From NCBI GenBank assembly GCA_964450955.1, contig CAYVFI010000002.1, positions 1 to 64,000 of the forward strand: a stretch of 64,000 bases of DNA, given 5' to 3'. Numbering within the stretch: the first letter of the stretch is position 1; every line of letters starts with the position of its first letter. This DNA comes from CAYNWT01 sp964450955. GTDB taxonomy: Bacteria > Planctomycetota > Planctomycetia > Planctomycetales > Planctomycetaceae. Below are positions 35,335-47,079 of this stretch, in pieces. The notes under the pieces are model-generated. The model worked only from the letters and a program-made list of their open reading frames with translations. It had not been told where the DNA came from and ran no database searches. The position numbers were made by a program, and so were the translations under genes.

Positions 35335-36831
35335 ATGAAAACAGTGATTCAGAGAACGCTTCTGTTAAGCGCGTGTCTGCTTGGGGCCATGTCTATCGTG
35401 GGCTGCACAGCGGGGCCGGGAATGTTCCGCAGTAATCCACGTGGCAGCCATTCATGTGGCGACGCTGGCTGCACGGATCCCGGATGCATGGGGAACCTTA
35501 GTGAGTTCGCTGGCGTCGGTGATGCCGGGTATGTCACGGGCAACGCTCCCCCGGCCGACGCCAGTTACGAAGTGGCCTACGATCAGCCGGCTGGATCTGT
35601 GGTGACCACTCCATTGTTTACTGATGACGGATGGGGCGATGCATGTGCTCCCGACGTCGGCCTGTCCGGCGGTGGGGCTTGCGTTGCTCCTGCCCCTGGC
35701 TTTGTATCGCCAGGACACGGCGGCCTTGGTGCTGGGCTGGCATCAAACAGCTTTGGCAGCGGTTCAAGTTGTGGCCCGGGTTGCCACGGCGGGTGCAAGG
35801 GGCGCGGTTGCCTTAGTGGTCGCCGCGGCGGAGTTCAGCAGGTCGGTTACCGCGGACCTTCAAACCTTCCTCGTGAGCTGGACAAGACCACGCTTCCACG
35901 ACACGTTATTGAACCACCCGATATTCTGCTTATCGAAGCAGTCGACAACCTTCGCCTTCCCTCTTCGCGACTTCAGGCCGGTGATAGCCTGATTGTGCAG
36001 GTCGGCCAGACTGTGCCTGTGGACCCAACCGAGGGTCAGGTCGAACAGCTGTTCAAAGTCATCAACGGCGGCTACACCGTAGGCGTTGACGGGTATATCG
36101 ATCTTGGTCCTGAGTACGGCAAGGTTCTTATGGAAGGCCTGACTTTGGATGAGGCTCGCCTCAGGATGGATAAGCACCTGAAACGGACCCTGAAGTCGCC
36201 GAAGGTCTACATTACCTTCGCGAATGCTCGCACAAAGCAAATGATTTCCGGGCAACACCTTGTTCGTCCTGACGGAACCGTGAGCCTGGGTATCTATGGC
36301 TCGGTGTTGGTGACTGGGTTGACAATTGAAGAGGCTCAGCATCGAGTTCAAACTCATCTGTCGCGTCACATTCATCGACCGCAGGTGTCCATCGACATCC
36401 TGGCTTACAACAGCAAGTTCTATTACGTCATCGCAGACGGTGGTGGTGCGGGTGAGCAGGTTATTAAGCTGCCATGTACCGGGAACGAAACCGTTCTCGA
36501 TGCGATCGCGAACATCAACGGTCTGCCGACAGTCGCTTCGAAAAGCGAAATTTGGATTGCTCGACCAAGTCCGGCTGGATCGGGCATCGGTCAGCGATTG
36601 CCGATTCGATGGAACGAGATTGTTCGTGACGGAGCGACAGACACTAACTACCAACTTCTGCCTGGTGACAAGTTATACGTGAAGGCAGACGACTTGATTC
36701 TCTTCGATACCTGGGTCGCCAAGATTACCGCTCCGTGGGAACGCATCTTCGGCTTCACAATCCTGGGCAATGCAACCGTTCGAGCTCTGCAATCAGGGGC
36801 CGGTGCTCAGGGAGGCGGCATTGGATTCTAA
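35335..36831 (+). CDS. Wza-like polysaccharide biosynthesis/export lipoprotein
   Basis: An outer-membrane-type export channel component for capsule or extracellular polysaccharide. Lipobox MSIVGC gives Cys24. A Gly/Cys/Ser-rich linker (about 30-175; e.g. CHGGCKGRGC) precedes a Poly_export domain, ILLIEAVDNLRLPSSRLQAGDSLIVQVG. SLBB-type repeats follow (GVDGYIDLGPEYGKVLMEGL; LVRPDGTVSLGIYGSVLVTGL), and the end (YQLLPGDKLYVKADD) is conserved. The open frame begins at 35251; the ATG at 35335 fits the signal. The Cys-rich linker is odd for Wza. Downstream are two secreted low-complexity proteins. Confidence 0.9.
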   Translation: MKTVIQRTLLLSACLLGAMSIVGCTAGPGMFRSNPRGSHSCGDAGCTDPGCMGNLSEFAGVGDAGYVTGNAPPADASYEVAYDQPAGSVVTTPLFTDDGWGDACAPDVGLSGGGACVAPAPGFVSPGHGGLGAGLASNSFGSGSSCGPGCHGGCKGRGCLSGRRGGVQQVGYRGPSNLPRELDKTTLPRHVIEPPDILLIEAVDNLRLPSSRLQAGDSLIVQVGQTVPVDPTEGQVEQLFKVINGGYTVGVDGYIDLGPEYGKVLMEGLTLDEARLRMDKHLKRTLKSPKVYITFANARTKQMISGQHLVRPDGTVSLGIYGSVLVTGLTIEEAQHRVQTHLSRHIHRPQVSIDILAYNSKFYYVIADGGGAGEQVIKLPCTGNETVLDAIANINGLPTVASKSEIWIARPSPAGSGIGQRLPIRWNEIVRDGATDTNYQLLPGDKLYVKADDLILFDTWVAKITAPWERIFGFTILGNATVRALQSGAGAQGGGIGF

Positions 36832-36880
36832 GCACCAACCCGCTTTGTTTCAGACACATCCGGTTCGGGAACTTCATTTC

Positions 36881-37657
36881 ATGATGCTTAAGCAAATTTC
36901 ACTGGCAGCTTTGGTTCTGTGCGTCTGTTCCACGGCCCACGCCCAATTCGGGTTTGGGGGTGGAGGGCAACGCATCCAACGACCACTGGGTAATCAAACA
37001 GTAAGCCCGTACGTCAACTTACTGCGTGGCGGCGGTGGAGCCGGACTGAACTACTTCGGGATTGTTCGTCCTGAGCAGCAGCTTGGAGCTTCTTTGCAGC
37101 AGCTGCAGGGTGGTCTGGGCGGAAACGCTCGGCAGGCCAATCAGCGACGGGGCGGCATTGGCCTGGGCGGAGTAGGAACCACTGGGCACCCGGTTGTCTT
37201 TGACTCATTCCGTCGAGTCGGTGGTGCTGGCGGTGGTGGACTTGGCGGTGGGCTGGGAATTGGCGGAGGTGGAGGTAACTTCCAGCCAGGATTCCTGGGT
37301 CAGGGAGCAGGTGGAACCTTTGGTGGATTTAACGTCGGCGGTGGCGGCGGCAGTAGTTTCTCGCCAATCAACAATGGAGCCCTAAACGCCGGAGGCGGTG
37401 TCTTCGGCGGTGCCGGAGGTGCATTTGGTGGTGGCGGAGGCGGCGGCGGCGGTGCCTTGCTTGCTGGCGGCGGCGGAGGCGGTGGCCGTGGTGGCGGCGG
37501 TGGAGCAGCTGGCGGTGGCGGCGGAAATGTCGGTGGTGTTGGCGGACGACGTACACCGTGGGGTGTTGGCGTTCCGATTTTCTCAGCTTCACTTGGTTCC
37601 ACAGGACACCCGGCTCAGTTCGACACCTTCCGACGAAATGCAGCCTTCGGCCAATAG
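36881..37657 (+). CDS. Secreted glycine-rich protein with duplicated TGHP motif
   Basis: A signal peptide (MMLKQISLAALVLCVCSTAHA) leads to a protein of about 235 residues dominated by Gly runs. Two copies of one motif bound the Gly-rich part: TTGHPVVFDSFRR near residue 105 and STGHPAQFDTFRR at the C-terminus. TGHP motifs followed by aromatic-rich stretches are, from memory, recurrent in secreted planctomycete proteins. The Gly-rich middle is unlikely to fold compactly, so a matrix or surface role is inferred. Start at 36881 gives the signal; the open frame runs further upstream into the export gene. Confidence 0.78.
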   Translation: MMLKQISLAALVLCVCSTAHAQFGFGGGGQRIQRPLGNQTVSPYVNLLRGGGGAGLNYFGIVRPEQQLGASLQQLQGGLGGNARQANQRRGGIGLGGVGTTGHPVVFDSFRRVGGAGGGGLGGGLGIGGGGGNFQPGFLGQGAGGTFGGFNVGGGGGSSFSPINNGALNAGGGVFGGAGGAFGGGGGGGGGALLAGGGGGGGRGGGGGAAGGGGGNVGGVGGRRTPWGVGVPIFSASLGSTGHPAQFDTFRRNAAFGQ

Positions 37658-37696
37658 CGTTCTTCTTTAAAGCATCCCCTAACGGGTTACGGAACA

Positions 37697-38356
37697 ATGA
37701 ATACAACATCCAAGCCAATGGCTTTTGCCGTTCTTGCAGTCGTGGTCGCAGGGCTTGTTTCATCAACAAGCTCAGCCGAAGCCGGTATCTTCGATCACCT
37801 CAACATCTTCGGAAAGAAGCATCAGCAGCCTTCCCGTCCGATCATGACACCATTTGACCATCCCACCTACGGGTACCATGCGACTCGCTGGCGAACCTTC
37901 CCAGGTGCAAACTATCCGCAATCGTTTGGCGGAATGTACGGCGATTCCCAGTTCATGGGTGACAACGGTGGATTCTACAGCGACCCCATGGGTGGCTTTG
38001 GCTCGGAGTACATCCAGGAGTCTCCACAGCTTCCGCCGACAAGCGCGTTCAATCCTGTTCCGAGCCCATCAACGCTTCCGGTTCCAGCGACGTCGGTTCC
38101 AGCGCCCTCGGGTCCGGCGATGTCGGTTCCAGCGGTGACAGGACAACAAAACACAGATGCACTGCATGGGCTTCAAGACGCACTCATTCCACCATCTCCA
38201 CATAGTGCTCGGCCTATTTCGAAGGACTTGCCGCAGCCGGCAGCGGCACCGTTTCCGCCGGCGAAACGAATGAGCTACTCAATCCAGGTTGCGCCAAACT
38301 ACGGTCGCCGCGGCGACTTTGGACTACCGCGAGTTCGACCAGCGGTTCGCAGGTAG
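37697..38356 (+). CDS. Secreted Pro/Ser-rich protein with YGYHATRWR motif
   Basis: After a signal peptide (cleavage near SSAEA), the N-terminal part has YGYHATRWRTFPGANYPQ (about 55-72), a motif of the GYxxTxWRxxP kind that I remember from planctomycete secreted proteins of unknown function. The C-terminal half is Pro/Ser/Val-rich with repeated PVPATSVPAPS-type runs and ends in a basic tail. It lies 39 bases after the Gly-rich gene and is followed by a strong terminator, so export protein, Gly-rich and this protein probably form one transcript. Confidence 0.75.
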   Translation: MNTTSKPMAFAVLAVVVAGLVSSTSSAEAGIFDHLNIFGKKHQQPSRPIMTPFDHPTYGYHATRWRTFPGANYPQSFGGMYGDSQFMGDNGGFYSDPMGGFGSEYIQESPQLPPTSAFNPVPSPSTLPVPATSVPAPSGPAMSVPAVTGQQNTDALHGLQDALIPPSPHSARPISKDLPQPAAAPFPPAKRMSYSIQVAPNYGRRGDFGLPRVRPAVRR

Positions 38357-38387
38357 TCAGAAGCGGGACGGCCTGACAACCAAACAC

Positions 38388-38424
38388 AAAAGGGCGACTC
38401 AGCACCTGCCGAGTCGCCCTTTTT
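38388..38424 (+). terminator. Rho-independent terminator closing the export/secreted-protein operon
   Basis: A perfect 10-bp stem (AGGGCGACTC / GAGTCGCCCT) with a 10-base loop at 38391-38420, then five Ts. It is 34 bases after the stop codon. Confidence 0.92.
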
Positions 38425-38639
38425 GCGTGCGCTGTTTGAAGTTGAGTTCAAGCAGCGCAGTAGGCTGGGTCGATCTTTCCGAAAGTAGGGGCTGTAGGAC
38501 TGTCGTTCTGCAGCGGGGGGAACAATGCGAACCGTGCGCAGCATCCACCGGATGTGGGGCACTGACCAGTCGGTGATCTGTTTGGATCGCCGGGACTGTT
38601 CTACGGTTTGCCAACTGCGAAGAAGACTGGGGTACTGCC

Positions 38640-39719
38640 ATGGGGGGCAAATCCACATCCAACACTCCGCGCGCTGCGCGGACGTTTTCGGATACGTTTG
38701 CTGCACAGCTGCTTTTGGGAGGCCTGTTTACGGTCGGGTTCTATGGAGCCGTTGCCGTGATGCCAGAGCAGTGGAGTTTCTTTCGGCGATACTTTTGCAG
38801 CCATCCACTGGAGTACGTGACGACCGCACTGTTCTTTGTCGCGATAGGGACTCTGCTGCTGAAGTTTGTGCAGCATGGGGGCGAACGTGGACAGTTCCAA
38901 AGTGGAATCGCCAGGGCCGTCGCTGACCCGAGCTCTGGTGTCGAACACACCGAACTGGCTCGCAAGATTGACGAACTGGAACCAGTGCATCAACGCACAT
39001 GGTTAATGCGACGACTTAGCGACGCCTGTGCCTTCACGCGTTCAAGAGGAACCTCAGCGGGTCTCGAAGAACACCTGAAGTACCTCGGCGAACTGGCTTC
39101 CGATCAACTGCATCGCAGCTATGCGTTTGTTCGAACAATTACGTGGGCGGTTCCGATTCTCGGATTCCTGGGCACCGTGATTGGTATCACGATGGCCATT
39201 GCAAACGTGACTCCAGAGCAACTGGATTCGTCATTGGGCGAAGTCACCGGCGGCCTGGCGGTCGCGTTCGACACCACAGCACTCGCGCTTGGCCTGTCTA
39301 TCGTCATGGTGTTTTCGTCGTTTCTGGTCGAACGCAGCGAACAACAACTGCTGGCCGACGTCGAAGATTTCAGCGTGCGGCACCTTCCGCGGATGTTTGG
39401 CAGTGACTCATCAGATGCCGCGGCAATGGGAATAGAACCCGCCACCGCCCAAATCCTGGCCAACGCACTGAACACAGTCGTGGATCGCCAAACTGCCATG
39501 TGGGAAGAACAGCTTGGCGAGATGCGCATCCGCTGGGAATCGTTGCTTGAGATCGCGGAAAAAGAAGGCCAGCTAATCCGGCTTGAACAACAACTGCACA
39601 CAAATCTGGAAGCCATTCGAACGTCAGAAACGTTCGACCAGACGTTAAACAACTTAACCGCAGCCGTGCACCTGCTAAGCGCCCGTACCGCCCCCGGCCC
39701 CCAACGCCGCGCGGCTTAG
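38640..39719 (+). CDS. MotA/TolQ/ExbB-type proton channel protein
   Basis: The stator-type subunit of a proton-driven motor. Membrane helices fall at about 21-41, 59-77, 169-191 and 203-229, and the family core is plain: TWAVPILGFLGTVIGITMAI and GGLAVAFDTTALALGLSIVM. It has a long cytoplasmic stretch between helices 2 and 3 (about 80-165) and a coiled-coil-like C-terminal tail. It is the first gene of a three-gene operon with two ExbD-like proteins (43-base gap, then a 4-base overlap). No TonB, Tol or flagellar genes are adjacent. Confidence 0.87.
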   Translation: MGGKSTSNTPRAARTFSDTFAAQLLLGGLFTVGFYGAVAVMPEQWSFFRRYFCSHPLEYVTTALFFVAIGTLLLKFVQHGGERGQFQSGIARAVADPSSGVEHTELARKIDELEPVHQRTWLMRRLSDACAFTRSRGTSAGLEEHLKYLGELASDQLHRSYAFVRTITWAVPILGFLGTVIGITMAIANVTPEQLDSSLGEVTGGLAVAFDTTALALGLSIVMVFSSFLVERSEQQLLADVEDFSVRHLPRMFGSDSSDAAAMGIEPATAQILANALNTVVDRQTAMWEEQLGEMRIRWESLLEIAEKEGQLIRLEQQLHTNLEAIRTSETFDQTLNNLTAAVHLLSARTAPGPQRRAA

Positions 39720-39762
39720 ACTCTTGGATTTTCAACCTGATCCGGCACCTGTCTGACATCGA

Positions 39763-42098
<2,336 letters not shown>

Positions 42099-42102
<4 letters not shown>

Positions 42103-43229
42103 GCCGCCGCGTACGCAACGACGAAATTGAACTGGGCTCAGACTCGTTCCTTGACATCATCGCCAACATCGTTGGCATTCTGATTATTCTGATCGTTATC
42201 GCCGGGGTAAAAGTCGCTCGACAACCGGCTGTTGTGGAACCGGTGCAAACCGCGGCGGTCGAAGTTACCGAAGAGGCTCCAGCGGAAATTGTTGCACCTC
42301 CCGCTCTGCCCGTGTTCCCGCCAGATCCCGAGCCGGAACCAGAACCAGTTGTTGAAGAACCAGCCAAACCGCAGTTTGCGATACCGCGATCACCATCTCG
42401 CTACGTATCCGCGCCGCAGGACAGGAGTCAGCCCCGAGCGATCTTTGGCGACTCCTTCAGTCAGAAGGAAGCCGGGCTGAAACAGTTCGCCGAACGCCAG
42501 CGGATCATGAACGCGGAGATCACGCGACTCGCTTCGATGCGTCGGCAAGCTTCCGCAGCTTTGGACGACAAAATGGCCAGCAGCACAGCCGCCAGAACAG
42601 AACTAGCGGCTCTGCAAAAAAGCGTTCAGGACAAACGCGCCGAAGCCGCAACCCTTCGACGCCGGCTCAACACCCCCACCGCCGAAAAAGTCGATGTCAA
42701 CCAAATCGAACACAAAGTCACGCCGGTTGGCCGAACTGTTACAGGACCGGAAATTCACTTCCGACTGGCTGGCGGCAAAGTCTCGTACGTCCCGGTCGAC
42801 GAACTAGTCAACGAACTGAAGTCCGACGCCGCGCGAAAGCAAAACGCGTTGATGAGCACTTCCAGCTACCGCGGACGAGTGGGCCCGATTAAGGGCTACC
42901 GCATGAAGTACCAGATCGGCCGCAAACGCGATTCGCTGGGAACCATGTTTCGAGTCATCGTCAACGAATGGGAAGTCGAACCCACACCCGACCTCGAAGC
43001 AGAAACCGTGCAACAGGCGCAGCGACCAGGTTCGCTGTTCGACCGGCGACTGCTGACACTTGCTCGCGATGCGAACGTCACATTCTGGGTCTACCCCGAC
43101 AGCTTCAGCGAGTACCGCGCGCTGCAATCGCGTGTTCATCGCGAGGGACTTACGGTCGCGGGTCGGCCGCTTCCGTTTGGCGTCCCCATTGCCGGTTCGC
43201 CAAACGGCACAAAGTCGTCCGGGCAGTAG
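42099..43229 (+). CDS. ExbD/TolR-like protein with transmembrane Asp
   Basis: Second ExbD-like subunit of the motor operon. MSRRVRNDEIELGSDSFLDI aligns with its upstream neighbour but keeps the Asp (Asp19) that carries protons in ExbD. One membrane helix (about 18-42) is followed by a PEPEPEPVVEEP run (about 80-90), a coiled coil (about 125-195), and a folded C-terminal region where NVTFWVYPDSFSEYRALQSR matches the position of the ExbD fold. The start overlaps the previous stop. The two related subunits probably pair. The gene converges with a minus-strand propeller gene 21 bases downstream. Confidence 0.8.
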
Positions 43230-43250
43230 CCACCGCGTGCAGCAATCTCT

Positions 43251-44780
43251 TCACGCAGTGGTGGCTGCGTTTTCGAGCGCTGTCGTTTGCCTGGCTGAAC
43301 GCCGGAACCTGAACCACGTCGCGATGGTTACCGCGAGACTGACAATCCAAATCGCCATAACCGGTCGTTGTGGCGGCGGTGTGCTCCAAACTTCAACGCG
43401 TGGGTTCGGGCCTTTTGGGTTCACCAGCAAGCAGACGCAATTGGGGCGGATGGCAAATGTTCCACCTAACTCTTCGTCTGGTGACTCGGTTCGGAACTCG
43501 ATGTTTTCGTTAGTCTGCCAGTTGATCCACACGATATTCATACCGATGGGTGTCTCAACCGGGAGGGAGACTCCAAATGTCGTTGCGAATGGTTGGAACC
43601 ACCGCTCCAACAATCCAGGACAGTAGCCAAGGGTTGCCCAAACGAGCCCCGGTTGACCGGGGGCAAGTTGTGGTCCGGAAACGGCGCCTGAGCGGCTGAC
43701 CAATGCCTGATAAATTGGGAGATCGATCTCTTCCAAATCGTCTTCGCTCCAAACGACTACGGATGGATCTTCGATAATCCTCCACGATCTGTCGTTGTCA
43801 GTCAGCCTCCTTGAACCATCCGTATCCAGCACCTGCTCTTCGTTGAACAGGTAGCGGCGAATGAAGTCTGAATCGGTTGTCGAGTGCCATTGCCCGGGCA
43901 ATCGTGCGAATGGCCCTTCAGTGTGGTCGATCCACCTGCCTGACCTGATGTCGTAGATGTCGGTGTGGTCAGGGTCAGTTCGATAGAAGGCGACGTTGTC
44001 GGCTGATGGGCTGATGTAAAAATCCCACGAGGACGACGGATCTTTCAGAGTCAGTTGTCGTTCGCGGTATTCTTTCGATCGCAGATCCAGGAGCTTGACG
44101 ACCACGCGTGCCTGGCCGGTTTCTTTCAGATCGATTATGGCACTCCCATCTGGCGAGACCGTTTGAGTAGGGAGTCCGTCTACCCAGCTTTCTTCGGTTA
44201 TCGGTGTCAGATTGATTTCACTACCGTCGCCCGAGTTCCATAACTCGGGGACGGCGATGACTCCGAATTCCTTCGTTTCAGGATTGAACCAATCGATCTG
44301 CCGGATGTTGTCTTCGACGAAGGTTCTCCGCTCAATAAGGAACCGCCCGGTCACATCGAACCACAGTGGATTGATTGTGGTTGCGGCCAGAACTGCACTG
44401 GCTTCGCCGGAAACGTTGGCCGAGTCTGGTTTTCCCGCCAGCGGAGATAAACCGGGGTGAGCAATGACCTCGCCCGTTTCGACATTCACGAACTGCCACG
44501 TCTTGATCCATTCCTCTTCAGGCATGTCAGGCAAAGAAGTGAAATCGTCTTTCTTCAGTTCGATGGGCACCCACGACAGACGCTTCGCAACTGCTCGAAC
44601 ACAGATGTCGTCGTCTTTGATGCGGTATGCAGCAAGATCACCCATACCGTCTGGGATTTCTGGCAGTCGAATCGTCAACATCGGCCGCGGAGTGAACCAC
44701 CAAGCGAGCAACACTGCTGTTACGAGTCCGGACAGAACCGCAAGGAGCCACATTCGGTGCCGTTGCCAGAGTCGTTTCAT
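43251..44780 (-). CDS. Membrane-anchored WD40-like/beta-propeller protein
   Basis: No exact family. Residues 1-30 include a basic start and one membrane helix (MWLLAVLSGLVTAVLLAWWF); a second helix lies near the C-terminus (PVMAIWIVSLAVTIATWF). Between them the periplasmic part has repeated strand segments such as FVNVETGEVIAHPGLSPLAG, WFNPETKEFGVIAVPELW, SPSADNVAFYRTDPDHTDIY and DIRSGRWIDHTEG, consistent with WD40-like blades. The open frame runs to 44861, but Met at 44780 precedes the helix and has a purine-rich site upstream. It is convergent with the ExbD-like gene and may serve as a partner; that is inference only. Confidence 0.72.
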   Translation of the reverse strand: MKRLWQRHRMWLLAVLSGLVTAVLLAWWFTPRPMLTIRLPEIPDGMGDLAAYRIKDDDICVRAVAKRLSWVPIELKKDDFTSLPDMPEEEWIKTWQFVNVETGEVIAHPGLSPLAGKPDSANVSGEASAVLAATTINPLWFDVTGRFLIERRTFVEDNIRQIDWFNPETKEFGVIAVPELWNSGDGSEINLTPITEESWVDGLPTQTVSPDGSAIIDLKETGQARVVVKLLDLRSKEYRERQLTLKDPSSSWDFYISPSADNVAFYRTDPDHTDIYDIRSGRWIDHTEGPFARLPGQWHSTTDSDFIRRYLFNEEQVLDTDGSRRLTDNDRSWRIIEDPSVVVWSEDDLEEIDLPIYQALVSRSGAVSGPQLAPGQPGLVWATLGYCPGLLERWFQPFATTFGVSLPVETPIGMNIVWINWQTNENIEFRTESPDEELGGTFAIRPNCVCLLVNPKGPNPRVEVWSTPPPQRPVMAIWIVSLAVTIATWFRFRRSARQTTALENAATTA

Positions 44781-45069
44781 TCTGGAGCCGCCTTTCTTCT
44801 CCCGCCGGTCTACATGAGACCGATTGACCCGAGCACAGACAACGGCAACTCTGCGTTCCATCTAAATGGCGCCGAGTGGGTGACTAAGCAGTTCCGGGAT
44901 ACCCAAACATATCGAGAACCATTGGATCGCCCAAGCCGCTCGGGCTTCTTACTTTGGCCAACGTTCGCGATTCGATCCAGAGCGTTCCGGTTTCAGCGAG
45001 TGACCTCTGCCGTGCCACGTCACGACGGAGCGTAACGGCTACTTTTGCGGTCTGTGCCAGGTGCTCTTT

Positions 45070-47079
45070 TCAGTGGACCAGGATGAACTCGTTCGAATTC
45101 AGGTAGGCCCAGAGGACGTCCTGCATCAATGCGGTGCGAGCAGCCGTGGTTCGTTCGCGACGAAGCAACTTTCGGAACGCGGTGACTTCAGCGGTTGAAG
45201 GGTCGCGCGACAAGACGGCCTGGCAAATTACTTTTAGCTGTTCGATTGGTGCGGTGCGGTTGCCCAGGATCTTCGCCAGTAGACTTCCGCGTTTTGTGGA
45301 AACCGCGTTTTGGACGAGTTCGCTGTTCATCAGGCTGAGGGCCTGTGTGATGGAACCGTCGAAGGTTGATTCTTCGGTGTTCTCTTCGTTGCCATGAGCA
45401 AACAGGAATTGCTGGATCCACTTGTGGCGTCGCTGGCCAGCAGTGTCCCAATCAAAACCGGCTGTTTGGTCAGCTTGCGTTGCCACCAGTAGCGAGTCGT
45501 AGACCTGTTCAGGACTCATCGCTCGAACATACATCCGGCTAAACAACGGAACCTCACCACGAGACGGGGCGTCGATTTCGTTGTCGGCGAACTTGCTGTC
45601 CAAAGCGTACGCGTCTGAGAGAACAATCCAGGTGATAAGTTGGTTCAGATCGAAATTCGCGAGACGGAATTGGTCGGCCAGCAAGGTCAGCACTTCGGGA
45701 TGCGACGGTGGATTGTGTGGCCCCATGTCGTCTATCGGGCTGGTGAACCCGTGCCCGAAGAAGTGAGCCCAAACACGGTTCACCATCGAACGAGCAAGCT
45801 GATCGTTGTCTTCCTCTGTGATAATCCGAGCCAACTCTTCGCGACGATTTACTTCGGCACCGGCATCGATGCTTTGACCATCAAACGCAGGGAACGCCGA
45901 TTTCATCAACCCGCCGCGCGTCTCGTAGTGCGTTGGCCCGCCAACATTGGCAGAGGTCAGGACAAACTGTGGACCGACGGATTCGCTAAACTTGCGTTCG
46001 CGTTTTGTTTGCTTGAAGAAACTGTTGAGCGTCCAGAACTGGTCCTGCTTTAGCTCTGTGTTGAACGGGTGATCGTGACACTGCGTGCACTGCACTTGGA
46101 TTCCCAGGAACGCCCGCGCGGTGACCGCGGTGGCTGGAACCGCCTGACTGTTTAGGTGAGCTACCAGGAAGTTGGTGGCTCCGTTGTCTTCGGTCGTGCC
46201 TTCGGCCGCGATCAATTCCGAAACGGTTTGATTCCAGGGCGCGTTGTGAGCGAACCGGTCACGTAGAAACTTTTCAAAGCCCGGCCGGTTCACTCCGCGT
46301 TCAGAGCTTCGACCGATCAGCAGGTTGGTCCAGTTAGTAGACCAAAACCGCGCGTAGCCGGTGTCGGCCAGCAATTCGTTGATCACGGCTTCACGGCTAC
46401 GTTGAGTGCGGGACCGCTGCAATTCTTCCGGTGATGGAATTCGCCCCACGACATTCAGAAACGCACGCCTGGTCCAGCTGTCGTTGTCCGCCGGTGGTGA
46501 TGCCACTATTTGAGCGTCGACCCATGACTGTTTGATGAGCCTGTTGACTTCGGCCACGATCTGATTCGATGGTAGTTTGACGGCAGTTGGAGCCGCAGGC
46601 TCCAACTGGTCCGGCGTCTGAGTGTCTATTGGAGTATCGTTTTTCACGACCGACTCCAGTTCAAGCGGCTGAACAGATCGCGGTGGCTTTGGTTTTGGTT
46701 CGTCCTCAGCGGTGGCAACAGCGTCTGTGCCGGCTATTCCCGGGCCGGGTTGTTCGGTCGTGTTTCGTAGGGCAAAAGTCGCGAACGCTGCGATTGCCAA
46801 ACACGCTGTCAGCGCCCCGATGATTGCCGGGCGCCGGACTGTCTTCGATGATGGTGTCGGCGCTGACGACAGCAAGGCCGATGGTTGTGTCGCGGCGCTG
46901 GCTGCGAGATCCCAAATCAGGTTCCCGTGCAGTTCGATGTAGTCCATGTAGAACCGCAGCGAGTCTTCATCTGCCGCAGCCAATTGTTCAAGCCGCGCGA
47001 CCTGTTCCTGCGAGATTTGGTTCTCGCAGTACAGCTCCAGCAAATCGCGGAGTTCTTTATGTGCCTCGGGGCTGGTCAT
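45070..47079 (-). CDS. Anti-sigma-like domain fused to DUF1549/DUF1553 (predicted haem protein)
   Basis: Residues 1-60 (DLLELYCENQISQEQVARLE, then SLRFYMDYIELHGNLIWDLA) are of the kind found at the start of planctomycete FecR/LamG anti-sigma proteins. One membrane helix (about 84-104) follows, so the rest is exported. A Pro/Glu-rich linker (about 106-170) leads to DUF1549 (about 172-400), containing CTQCHDHPF with the CxxCH haem-c signature (331-335), and DUF1553 (about 415-665; DDMGPHNPPSHPE, ending in NSNEFILVH). Its ATG overlaps the ECF sigma factor stop (TAATG), so the pair is coupled. Without the head it is a close relative of the gene ending at 49048. Signal transfer from a haem domain to a sigma factor is inference. 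Confidence 0.82.
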   Translation of the reverse strand: MTSPEAHKELRDLLELYCENQISQEQVARLEQLAAADEDSLRFYMDYIELHGNLIWDLAASAATQPSALLSSAPTPSSKTVRRPAIIGALTACLAIAAFATFALRNTTEQPGPGIAGTDAVATAEDEPKPKPPRSVQPLELESVVKNDTPIDTQTPDQLEPAAPTAVKLPSNQIVAEVNRLIKQSWVDAQIVASPPADNDSWTRRAFLNVVGRIPSPEELQRSRTQRSREAVINELLADTGYARFWSTNWTNLLIGRSSERGVNRPGFEKFLRDRFAHNAPWNQTVSELIAAEGTTEDNGATNFLVAHLNSQAVPATAVTARAFLGIQVQCTQCHDHPFNTELKQDQFWTLNSFFKQTKRERKFSESVGPQFVLTSANVGGPTHYETRGGLMKSAFPAFDGQSIDAGAEVNRREELARIITEEDNDQLARSMVNRVWAHFFGHGFTSPIDDMGPHNPPSHPEVLTLLADQFRLANFDLNQLITWIVLSDAYALDSKFADNEIDAPSRGEVPLFSRMYVRAMSPEQVYDSLLVATQADQTAGFDWDTAGQRRHKWIQQFLFAHGNEENTEESTFDGSITQALSLMNSELVQNAVSTKRGSLLAKILGNRTAPIEQLKVICQAVLSRDPSTAEVTAFRKLLRRERTTAARTALMQDVLWAYLNSNEFILVH

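Noticed and set aside
37300..37602. Minus-strand Pro-rich open frame across the Gly-rich gene
   Set aside because: It is the antisense of Gly codons (GGN reads as NCC), a common artefact of Gly-rich genes. No signal peptide or ribosome site supports it.
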